From: Primula veris
Lineage: Eukaryota > Streptophyta > Magnoliopsida > Ericales > Primulaceae
Assembly: GCA_963682055.1 (NCBI GenBank)
Contig: OY821748.1
Span: 32,657,661 to 32,721,660 of the forward strand
Reading direction: 5' to 3'
Length of the DNA: 64,000 nucleotides
Shown here: in pieces, positions 51,871-60,897 of the stretch
Layout: each line of letters begins with the position of its first letter
Numbering within the stretch: position 1 is the first letter of the stretch
The notes under the pieces: model-generated
What the model saw: the letters and a program-made list of their open reading frames with translations, nothing else
Told to the model about the DNA's origin: nothing
Databases searched by the model: none
Position numbers and translations under genes: made by a program

Positions 51871-54800
51871 GGTTGTACAATTTATACTGTCGGTGTGGGG
51901 TTTTGGTTCCCAACAAAACTAGTAACGTTCGATAATAAAGGTAACACTTGAAAACTCCAAACATAGCCGCAATAATGAGAATGAATGGTAAGTATCAACA
52001 ATTGAGCAGTGTAAATTACTATAAGCCTTTAAAAGGATACAATTTCAATTAAGACCCTGGCAACAAAGGAAACTATGTTACCCCCTCTACAATCCGGCAA
52101 CTACAAGGAAGCGAAAGTGACTCCAAATTTTAATCATGAAATGGTTCCCCTACCTCTTTAATCCCAAGAGCATAAGTTTGATGTTGACCTTTTACTTTCT
52201 CCCTCAGCTTGTACTTTTTCATAATTTGCTACCAAAGAGACAATAAATCTAATTTAAGTTGGTATATGAATGACATACAAAGTTCGTACATCAAAATTAA
52301 AAATGTAAGCACAGATTAGAACCTCTGATAATGACCCGCGGCACCCTTCGCCAAGGAGTGTAAGGCGACCTGTAAAGTTACAGATAATCAGAACCAAATG
52401 AACTCCCAGAAATGATTTAAAAAATATGACGCTTGGTAGAATTTCGAAAAATGATTCAAAATTTCTTACAAGGTACTATTTTAGCCCAAAAAACTTTTTT
52501 TGGAACTTTCCAGGGCTTGAAAGTTACAATTTACGTTGGCCTATTTTTATGATAAAGCTTATAATAGCTAAATAAAATTCACTAAAAGATTTTTTGGGTC
52601 GTGGTTTCCCCAAAAGAGAAAAAAGAAGGAAAGAAGAATGTGTATCAAACAAGTTTTTCAAAGGAAGATAACAAAATGAAAGCTTTAAACTGTAACCATG
52701 CAGACCCATTTAGAAAATGCATGACCCTTAGACCATTATATGACAGCGAGATCATCTGATAGGTAGCATTATACATAACAAACTTGCCTTTTATTTCGAC
52801 ACCACGCTGAAAATTATCTTTCTTGGAGCCGTCTTTTGCAACTCCCACATCATTAGTTGCGACGCCTATAACTTTGTCGTCAGCATCATACAAAACCTGA
52901 GAATGAACCAATTAGCCAATTTAAGAAATCAAATATTTATAGCACTAAAATGTGCCAGACTTAGCAAAGATCACCTCACTAGCAGCAAAACCTGGGTATA
53001 TTTCAACTCCCAATTCCTCAGCTTTCTGCCCCAACCAACGTACTAGTTGACTCAAACTGCACTAGAGGATTTAAACTTAGGCTAATGTATAGCATAAAGA
53101 AAATAAAATACATTCATTTTTTCTGTGAACTGTAGAATGTCGTATGCACACCTAGAACACTACGTATGCTGATCAGTAATGAGTAAACACGTGATTCAGC
53201 ACTACCAATTACGGAAAATATCACCCACCCAAAATATTACAACAAATATCTTACATCTACTGAGTGCTAGAGCGCAAACAAGCAAACAACACCACAGGGT
53301 ACACGATTTTCAGCTTACCTAAGTTAGAAATCTAAAATTTCTGAATGTCAGCAAATGATGGCGTATATCGTGCCAAGGTTTATTGCACTTGTTATGCATT
53401 TTGACGAAACAGATGAAAATCTTCAGAAAATGGTAGAGGCTTCATCTTAAACACACCATTAACATAGTTCATTCTTTTATAAAGTCTCATGTATATAAAA
53501 TCTACATTTCATGTACTTTTATAAGAGATTAAGTATTGGATGGAGATAGCGGACGAGCTAGTGGTGTTAAAATACTTTGTAAGAGATTCATGTACCGTGT
53601 AAACTATGAACGTCCAAGTTGATTGAACGGAGCTAGTGGTGTTTAAATGTCATAACAGGTTTTGTCATATAGTAGTGAAGTCTATTGCATCTACCAACAT
53701 ACACCAGCAGGCTAAAAAATTGATTTCGACGCAAATCAAGCTTTTAAGCATAAAAGCGGTTCTACTGAGACTATGCAACCAAAAGAACAGCAGCTATACA
53801 ATACAGCTTATATGTATCCTTAGGCTTGCGTGTTGTCTATTCGGCTGCATCTACAAAAACAACTAACTAAAAGAATCTAGTTGAGTTTTTAATAATAGGA
53901 ACAATCAATCATCCATTAGTGAAAAAGGAGGAAAGAAAGACTTTTAAGTTGTCTACTGAGCTGCATACACAAAAGCAATTAACAAGAACCACTACTTAAG
54001 CGTTATATCTGTAACTAAAAATCGTTATTTTGGAAAACGAGTAGGCAAAAAAATAAGTTCACCTGATATGTGTCCATCTATAAGCTAATTCAGATTCCCC
54101 TTAAACAGCAAAGCGAGAAAGAAATAAACTTATTTACACATGAAAGATAACATATGCTTGCCTCATGCTTATCCTGTTAATTTTGTTGACAAAAGAATGG
54201 AGATAAACAAAAACAAGAAGCTTGTGATGGTATCCCCAAGACTAACTCACACCGAAACTGAATTTCTTATTACAATCAAAATGCACTAACATATGTTTTC
54301 TAAGACTTCAAAATTTGAAGGTTCACAAAAACAATATTTAAGTGATGCAAGTTTAAATATAATGCTTTCACGCTTCATAACTGTGACATACGTACCTAAT
54401 AACATAGTTCCCTCTGTTGTCGAAGGGTGAAGGAAGGGATATTGCTCGATTCTTAGTGAGTAACCAAAACTTATCCGACGAAACAGAAACATTGATAGGT
54501 GTCTGAAAAAGTGAAAAGTCATATATTAACAACATTTTTTAACAATAATGAAGACAAATGTACTAAGGGAAAACCACAGCAAAATCATGCTTGAGAATGA
54601 CCTTATGGTAAAAAAGAGTGAAAAGATAATAGGCATGAAATTTTTAATATTCTATATTTTCTTGAAACAAACCATAAATAAATGATTGTAATATATATGC
54701 AGCACAATATTTTTCCTGAAATTTAATACAGACAAGAAATAGGGATATGAGAGCTAGTGACCTCTTCCTGCCTCCATTGGGGAAGAAGCTCATCCAACGC

Positions 54801-56779
54801 TCGAGGTTCAAATACATTTCCCGATTGGATATGAGCACCTACAATCAGTTGAAAATGATAATAATTCTTGCAAAAGCTTATCTTTTAGTGAAGAGAAGAG
54901 TTGTAGTATTTCTAGATAATATAACTTAGTAGTCTTTCCCAAGAGAAGTAAACTAGACTCGACAATAGGTTATAGACGCCTAGGGGTGTTGCAATGTCAA
55001 AATTGTAGAGTTCTTATTAGCGATATTATTTTAACCCTAACTAAAAGTACCAAACAGATTCTAAACATTCGTAAACCTTAAAAATAATATTGTGGTTGGG
55101 TGGGAAAATCGAGATCAATTTGGATAGGATTGTTGATGGAAGAAATATTAAAATTAGATTGATGCAATGTTAGGGGGAAATAGCAGCAACCAAATAAGGC
55201 CGGCCTAAGTTAGTACAAGTACATACATAACTTAGTAATGTTTAGCAGGTACTTTCTCACTTTTATTACAGTAATATATAAAAACGGTGATCATAATGTT
55301 ATGTTAAAGACAAGGTATGTGTGAATGTAGCATGATTGAGCATTTGAGGCGTAAACATACAGAACGGAGCCCAACTATACTTTTTTGTATACTTAGGCTA
55401 ACTATACCTTGTTTTTACTAATAAATGTTGGGAAAATTCTAATTTTGAACTGAAGTCATAGTTAGGCTAACATTTAAGTATGTTAGCGTAATGTTATGAA
55501 ATTATTTAGGCTAACATTTTTATTCTGAAGTCATAATTAGGCTAACATTCTACTTTTGATTCTAATTCTAATGTTAGGAAAATTCTAATTTTGGTTCTTT
55601 TTACAAGTAATTTTAATAATTACTTGTAAAAAGAACTGATTTTCATGTTTTATAACTTTTTAACTAGGCATTTTAAAGAGATACAATTCGAAAAAAATTG
55701 TAAATCAAATTATTTTTGGTTTCAAGTAATAAATAAATAGAATCGGTTAACCTAACATAACACTTGGTCCCTAATCTTAAGCTGATCATCCATTATTCCA
55801 TATACTACTTGTAACAAGTGAGGTTAAAAGCTAATACAACATAAATAAGCCCAGAAATCCAATGAATATAAAGAAGCGTATGAACCGAGATGTGGAGCTT
55901 TATTAATAAGGCTTAAAGAGAAACGAGACAAAAGTTGTAATCTAACGACTCTCTCTCACTACTTTTACTGCTACACACCCCTAATAATACAAGTGTTGAA
56001 GACTGGTTTTGTGTTTTGGTTAGAAAGTACGGACCTGATTGAGCCTATGTTTCTCAACAGATTTTCTGGTCCCAAATCAGATTTCAAATATTTGTTCTAA
56101 AAATACACTTTTTTAGCCTTAAATTCTGCTTTTTTAAAAGCTAAATAATCTGACCGTCCAAACTCCCATAGGTTTTAAAAAAAAATCCAATAATCAACTA
56201 AAAAAACCCGTTGCCAAACCGGACCCTAAGGCTATGTTTGCTATCAGATTTTAAAAATCTGTTTCAAAATTAGAGTAAAAATCCAGAATTTTCATTTTTA
56301 GTTTTTTTCAGCCTAAAATTCTGCTTTATAAAAGCTAAATGATCTGACTGTCCAAACTCTCATAGATTTAAAAAACAAAAAATGAACTAAAAAATGAGTT
56401 GACAAAAGTGTGTTTTTACGTAGTAATGAATGATTTTCCGTACTACCAACATAGGTTAAAAAGGTAGTATAGTAGTAGAAGATAAATAAAAAAAAGGAAA
56501 AGAAGGGTAGAAACCGAGATGTGGAGATTTATCAACAAGACAAACGGAGAAACGAGACGAAAGCTGTTTGAGCCTAATAGCAGCTGATAACCCAGCCGGT
56601 CCACCTCCTACTATCACCACGTCGTATTCTAATGACTCTCTCTCACTACCTTTACTACTACAAACACCCCTGATACTACTAGTGTTCAATACTGGTTTTG
56701 TGTTTGGTTTGAAAACCAGGGACCTGATTGAGATTTTGTGTAAACTTGAGGGGTGTTTGCGAAATAACCGAACAAACAT
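38660..56779 (-). CDS. ETFQO: Electron transfer flavoprotein:ubiquinone oxidoreductase, mitochondrial (581 aa)
   Basis: Eighteen coding exons (minus strand, high to low): 56779-56515, 54838-54762, 54502-54396, 53056-52975, 52896-52788, 52369-52323, 52228-52154, 51623-51507, 51423-51355, 49757-49665, 49136-49034, 48768-48644, 48078-48029, 47919-47853, 41206-41127, 39327-39199, 39105-39039, 38743-38660. They join to 1746 nt in frame. The enzyme passes electrons from ETF to ubiquinone in the inner mitochondrial membrane during branched-chain amino-acid, lysine and phytol breakdown. Residues 1-45 are an Arg/Ser-rich presequence; the FAD loop [14 protein letters not shown] is at 54-67. The 4Fe-4S ligands are Cys526, 550, 553 and 556 ([17 protein letters not shown]). 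The end, [13 protein letters not shown], is family-typical. An upstream in-frame ATG at 56854 would add 25 Ser/Leu-rich residues; 56779 gives the better presequence. Intron 5 uses a GC donor. Intron 14 is 6.6 kb and full of retroelements. Confidence 0.95.
41291..42150 (-). mobile_element. Young TRIM (non-autonomous LTR retroelement) in ETFQO intron 14
   Basis: LTRs 41291-41486 and 41954-42150 differ by one substitution and one 1-bp indel. On the minus strand the LTR starts TGTTGAGGATAT and ends TTTTACA. TGGTACCAGACCC (PBS-like) follows the 5' LTR at about 41941-41953, and TTTGAGGGGGGC precedes the 3' LTR at about 41487-41498. A perfect target duplication, CTACT, occurs at 41286-41290 and 42151-42155. 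The ~467-bp internal domain encodes no recognised retroviral domain. Same strand as ETFQO. Confidence 0.92.
42155..42263 (+). repeat. Outer short LTR, left copy
   Basis: 109 bp, TGTTGGAATAGTCCCACATC...GTTTCTATA. It differs from the right copy (47508-47612) by about six substitutions and a 4-bp indel. Its first base is also the last base of the neighbouring TRIM's CTACT duplication. Confidence 0.85.
42264..42278 (+). other. Primer-binding site of the composite
   Basis: TGGTATCAGAGCTAG directly follows the short LTR and matches the initiator tRNA-Met 3' end. The same sequence recurs at 47396 after the inner LTR. Confidence 0.85.
42344..46798 (+). pseudogene. copia gag-pol of the composite, broken
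   Basis: Domains in order: a UBN2/copia-type gag (42344-43230), a CX2CX4HX4C zinc knuckle near 43148-43190, protease with IDSGASDHM near 43427, a GAG-pre-integrase block (WHYRLGHPS near 43834), integrase (43990-44700), reverse transcriptase (45572-46150) and RNase H (to about 46798). Breaks: TGA at 42611-42613, a frameshift between 43230 and 43380, a frameshift near 45362, stops at the small duplication near 45520, and TGA at 46613-46615. The integrase motif normally read as TDNG has Asn at the catalytic Asp (near 44200), and the RT box reads SVDD rather than YVDD (near 45850). The protein is dead at several levels although nucleotide decay is mild. Confidence 0.9.
45512..45570 (+). repeat. 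26-bp direct repeat in copia RT
   Basis: TAAACTCTATTAGAGTATTA and the six bases after it occur at 45512-45537 and again at 45545-45570. The duplication replaces part of the conserved segment before LDVKNAFL and introduces a frame break. Confidence 0.9.
46501..47148 (+). repeat. 324-bp tandem duplication across RNase H, purine tract and LTR edge
   Basis: 46501-46824 and 46825-47148 look identical base for base. Each unit carries the end of RNase H with its TGA, the purine tract and the first ~19 bp of the inner LTR (TGTTGGAATATAAGGTTGT). Only the second unit continues into the full LTR. The left boundary shows short GGTTRT homology, so a recent unequal crossover or replication slip is likely. 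Confidence 0.95.
47130..47395 (+). repeat. Inner, longer LTR of the composite
   Basis: 266 bp from TGTTGGAATATAAGG to CTCAGTTTATA, preceded by GAGGGGGAG and followed by TGGTATCAGAGC. CTATAAATAGC near 47315 is a good TATA box, so this looks like the genuine LTR of the copia element. No matching copy is present at the left end. Confidence 0.8.
47508..47612 (+). repeat. Outer short LTR, right copy
   Basis: 105 bp, preceded by the purine tract GAGGGGGAG and ending TTTCTACA. The ~100 bp before it (47408-47507) has no coding sequence and looks like a TRIM internal domain. Confidence 0.85.
51786..51869 (+). repeat. (GT)20 followed by a 44-bp poly-G run
   Basis: GT dinucleotides run from 51786 to 51825, and an uninterrupted G run from 51826 to 51869, in intron 7 of ETFQO. 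On the transcribed minus-strand product this is poly-C followed by (AC)n. It may be inflated or shortened by sequencing. Confidence 0.9.
52786..52788 (-). other. GC-AG splice donor of ETFQO intron 5
   Basis: Exon 5 ends at 52788 with AAAG, followed by GCAAGT. The next exon (52369) begins after ACAG and completes a Gly codon giving the conserved [19 protein letters not shown] order. No GT donor nearby preserves the frame, and AG|GCAAGT is the usual strong context of GC donors. Confidence 0.85.
55594..55636. repeat. Perfect 19-bp palindrome in ETFQO intron 1
   Basis: GTTCTTTTTACAAGTAATT is followed after 5 bp by its exact reverse complement. No factor site or structured RNA family was recognised. 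Confidence 0.85.
55883..56043 (-). pseudogene. Partial copy of ETFQO exon 1 lacking the FAD loop
   Basis: This stretch of intron 1 aligns to about 56508-56740 (exon 1 with its donor side). It has scattered changes and one 58-bp deletion, where the parent encodes the segment around [18 protein letters not shown]. It lacks the start codon region, and its frame is broken. It lies in the same orientation, about 470 bp downstream of exon 1 in the gene's sense, and is probably not spliced into the product. Confidence 0.85.
56043..56415. repeat. Tandem ~190-bp repeat in ETFQO intron 1
   Basis: Two units (about 56043-56228 and 56229-56415) share GCTATGTTT, CAGATTTT, TTCTGCTTT, AAAAGCTAAAT and TCTGAC.GTCCAAACTC.CATAG in the same order. 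This array and the exon-1 copy next to it suggest local duplication. Confidence 0.7.
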
Positions 56780-57261
56780 CGCCACTATAGAGAGATAGAG
56801 AGAGAGATAGAGAGAGAGTGATTGAGTGCTGTATGTATTACGGTTAGTGAACAAACAGCGTTTTAAACTGAGGCTGTTCTGTAATTAGCCTGAAAAGAAA
56901 AAGACAATAATTCGGATTTACGGTTTTGGCATGAAAACAGACATTTTGCAGTCGAAAAATCCAGTCTTTTTTAAAATGAGCCTCTATTTTTCCACAAATC
57001 CTGTGTTTTTTTTAAAATAGAAATTTAGCACAAGAGTCTTGAAGTTTTATCATTTGATTTTAATGTTATTTCATTTGGGAAATTCTATAATTCCCATTGT
57101 CTTTTTATTTATTTACGTACGAAATCAATAAAGTTATTATCGTTTTAGTCATATATATCTCTGCGTTATGTAATTTAATTTACGCACTTAAATTTATATG
57201 AATGCATATCGTTAGGTGGAGCAAGTAATTAATCTAAATTACAGAAAGTTTTGTTATTCTC
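56780..57261. other. 5' flank of ETFQO
   Basis: It contains a GAGATA/GAGA microsatellite at about 56787-56818, in the probable 5' UTR. The rest is AT-rich without a recognised promoter element that I would defend. Confidence 0.45.
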
Positions 57262-58420
57262 AAAAATGGGGAGATTGTTGAACCACTTTGTAATTAACGA
57301 TGGTTTAAGGACTAATTTATAATTAACAAAAGTTTTGATGAATAACAAAACATATATAATTTAACTTAATGAAAGTTCATTAGTCGTACTAACATTTACA
57401 CTAAGTGTATTTCAGATTAAAAGAATACGATAAATACATATGAAATGTAAGTGAAAAGAAAGGACCAAATTGAATTAAAAAAGAATTCAATATACAGACT
57501 AATCCAACTGATTGGTCTGTAATCCAACCGATTAGGTCATGTATATATGGAAAGGTCAGTAGCGATTTTTGAAGATTCAGATCTAGACGATTAGGATTTC
57601 AAAAATGGTTCTGGAATATTTAAGAATATTCTATGTGATCAGAAGAGCATTAAGGTGAAGATTATGAAATATTTTGACCATCAAATCGCGAGATATTCGA
57701 TATTCAAAACAGCTAATCGTTAGACCAACTCTACATAATCCAACTGATTAGATTGTAATCCAACCGATTAGAATTCCCTGAAATTTTGAATTTCAAATAA
57801 TAATGGCCATATCCACTCTAACACTATAAATAAAGGTCTTACCCTTCACATTTCAGTACAACACTTTAGAGCAAACAAGCCCAAGCCTTGAAATTCATTT
57901 TTGCTATCATTTAATCCTTCGAAAGCCAAAAATCCATTCGTATAAGCCTTCGACGATTGATCAAACCTCTCCACATAATTTATATATATATTTTACAGAG
58001 AGTTTGAGTGGTTGTAAAGATCTTGATTGATCCATAAACATTTGTGTTTCAATCAACGAGTCGAGAGATTTTACTTGTTGTAAATCTGCTACTTACGCCT
58101 TTCTAATGGCTTTGTGTTTGGAGAGATGGTTGTTTTTTCCTTTAACAAAAACTTTTTGTAAAGGGTATCTCTGCCCTAAAGGAAGAGAAATTGTAGGGTA
58201 CGCTGTCCTTGGAGGAAAATTAATAAATCTCAAGATCCGTTGTGAATTGAGTACAAGACGTAGTCTCGTTTGAGGCGAACCTGTATAAATCTGGTGTGTC
58301 ATTTACTTTCTTGCACTTTTATTTATTATTATATCTCTGCATAATTCCATCTATATATTGTGCATATTGTGTTTATTTATGCGTATATATATTGGGACTT
58401 GCCGCTGTGCAAAAGAGATT
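57262..58420 (+). mobile_element. SIRE/Maximus-type copia LTR, isolated 3' end
   Basis: CAAAAATGGGGAGATTG at 57261-57277 looks like the polypurine tract of SIRE-lineage copia elements and is followed by TGTTGAACC. The next ~1.1 kb has LTR-like parts: a TATA-type block (ACTATAAATAAAGG near 57821), and GACGTAGTCTCGTTTGAGG and GAACCTGTATAAA near 58256-58290, typical of this lineage. A 37-bp motif (AATCCAACTGATTRG...AATCCAACCGATTAG) occurs at about 57502 and 57738. No pol sequence remains to the left. The right boundary is approximate. Confidence 0.55.
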
Positions 58421-59212
58421 TCAAACCGAAGCAAACAACTAGATCACTTCTTCATAGATTTCATCTTTACGTCGATAGCTGATTTAGATCTAATTTTTAT
58501 AGTATATTTATAAATATATATATTAGTAGAGTTTTGACAAAATAAACTAGCTGATTTAGATCTAATTTTTATGATCTTGATGTTATTCATATTTGGTGAA
58601 AAAGTTGATAATTTTGAAAAGTTGATAATTTTGATCTAGACAAACGTATTTTTGCCTTTTTGTAATTGCTTCTGAAGATCGAATGCCGTTTTTTTGTAAA
58701 TTTCTTGGGTGAAGTTCTTCAGATTAGGTGAAAAGGTTTGAAGACTTTATTCTGCAGAAACACATAACTTGTTGATTGTAGTCTTTCCTGAAGATCGAAA
58801 GTTGTATTGCAGAAATTGTTCATATTTGATGAAGAAATTGAAGATTTTGATCCGTCGAAATGTGTTGACTGCTGCTTTTAGCCGTTTCTCAAGATCGAAT
58901 GCATATTTGTTGCAGAATTTAAAGGCGTTCATCGAGTATTTGAATAAGATGAGATCAGAGTGTATAGAGCTTTTCTCTCGAGATTTGGTACCTTTGAAGT
59001 TGTAGAAGAGTTTCTCTCTCTGTCTGTTTATAGATTTAGCCCCCACCACTCTATTTATAGGTTTGAGATGAAAATATTTTCATGGTCACCTTATTAAGTT
59101 TTGACTCATTATAAATAAATAAAAAGAGAAAATTAAGAATTGGATCATGAAAACAAAACTATTTAAGGATTGGTCCGGATATAAAATTTAATTAAAAATT
59201 GGTCCATTATTT

Positions 59213-60391
59213 CTGAAACTAATTAATGATTGGTCCATTACTCATTAAATATAAAAGCTCTCTTAATTCTATTTATTTTATTTATCACTCTCTCTCTCTA
59301 AAAATAAACCCCACATAAAACTACCACCACAACCTCTCATCCATCCGCCGCCTCCACCTCCGCCGCTGCCGCCTCCACCTCCGTCGCTGCCGCCTCCCCC
59401 TTCCGTCGTCTCCCGACGCTGCCTCCACCGTCACATGTATTCTATCTCTCTCACTCTCTCTCTATATATATATACATATATATGTATATGTATATCTATA
59501 TTTATATACATATATATGTATATATATATGTGTGTCTATGTATATATGTATATATCTATATAATATATCGCATAGATTCTGCAACAATGGAATAAACAAA
59601 TTAAAGCTGAAAACAATTGTAGGCTGAAAAAACGAAGCATCAAAGCACAATCAAGTCAGAAGCCCAACTAAACGTTAACAGTTATAGGTAGACCAGAAAA
59701 GAAACTGTTGGTACCATAAAAATAGACAGTGCGCAAGCTGAACCCCACCTAACCCAATTTTCAGAAATAACTGAAAACCAAATGGCAATGGTTGGAGCCT
59801 CGAGGTTTTCTGCACACACATATTTTCAGTCTGTTTATTTTTCAGACTGTTTTTTAATTAATTTATTTTTCAGACTGTTTTTTATTTAATTTATTTTTCA
59901 GACTGTTTATTTTTCAGACTGTTTTTTAATTTATTTATTTTTCAGACTGTTTAACAGACTGTTTTTTTTACGTTTTCAGATTGTTTTTTTTTTTTTTTTT
60001 ACGTTTTTGGATTTTTGTTGATTTTAGATATTTTTCAGACTGTTTTTTTTTCAAACTGTTTTTTAATTTATTTATTTTTCAGATTGTTTAACAGACTGTT
60101 TTCAGACTGTTTTTTTTTTACGTTTTCAGACTGTTTTTTTTTTTTTTTTTTTTTTTATGTTTTTGGATTTTTGTTGATTTTAGATTTTTGTTGAATTTTT
60201 GGGATTTTTTTTTAAAAAAGTCGTGTTTTTTCGGGGTTTTGCCTCTTTTATTTTTTTTTTTGGATTTTTTCATATTTTTTTTATTTTTTCATTTTTGCAT
60301 TTTTATTTTCTGGAATTTTTTCATTTTTTCTGATTTTTTACATTTTTATTTGTTAGTTAGGGGAAATGAATAAATCATTAATTAGTTTCAG
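59213..60391. mobile_element. Inverted-repeat-bounded unit with a GCC-rich patch and minisatellite
   Basis: CTGAAACTAATTAATGATT at 59213-59231 is exactly inverted at 60373-60391, and weaker complementarity extends outwards on both sides. Between them are a CCGCCTCCACCTCCG-rich patch (59343-59425), a TA/CATA-rich stretch (59460-59570) and the T-rich minisatellite. It may be a DNA transposon derivative; ends and target duplication are not resolved. Confidence 0.4.
59823..60150 (+). repeat. T-rich minisatellite with CAGACTG core
   Basis: About ten copies of TTTTTCAGACTGTTTTTTAA-like units, with spacers of AATTTATTTA or poly-T. Unit length varies around 20-30 bp. The Phe-rich open frame just downstream is a consequence of poly-T, not a gene. 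Confidence 0.85.
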
Positions 60392-60897
60392 TTTCATGGA
60401 CGAATCTAATCCAAAATTTAATAAGTTATTTTCTATTTGAATACAGAGATGAGTAATCAATTTTATTTTGTTTTAAAATAATATCATGGCACATTTTTAG
60501 TGGCCTAAGTTTTATGTCTCAATAGAAGTTGTCAAGTTGGAACAGTTACTTCGTATGGAACAGCTGGACCCTTCAAGAAAAGAAAGGAAAGAAAATCCTG
60601 GTTCCCCAACTTATGAAAGAAGGCATGAAGTCAATGGTACGTTAAATTTTCATTATAACTCATAAATGTATTGTTACAGAAAATCAAAGCCGAATACGGA
60701 TTAATTTAATCCAATTACTAGTCATAAGTTCTGGAAAATGCAACAGAAGAGTTGCTTCTAATTTGAATAGGTGTACCGTAAATCCAGAATCAAGCCAACA
60801 TCCAATAACATGAAAAAGGGAACACGTCGAAAAAAACTTACACAATAAATCAAGATTAAGTTCTACCTCTAGAAATCCTAAAACATTCCAAATTTTC

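Noticed and set aside
51751..51964. Open frames made of poly-Gly or poly-Pro with His/Thr or Val/Cys repeats
   Set aside because: They are translations of the (GT)20 and poly-G run in an ETFQO intron.
56780..56854. Upstream in-frame ATG at 56854 as the ETFQO start
   Set aside because: It adds a Ser/Leu/Tyr repeat translated from a GAGATA microsatellite; the ATG at 56779 gives a typical mitochondrial presequence. Not excluded.
60188..60373. Phe-rich 61-codon open frame
   Set aside because: It is a product of poly-T tracts next to the minisatellite.
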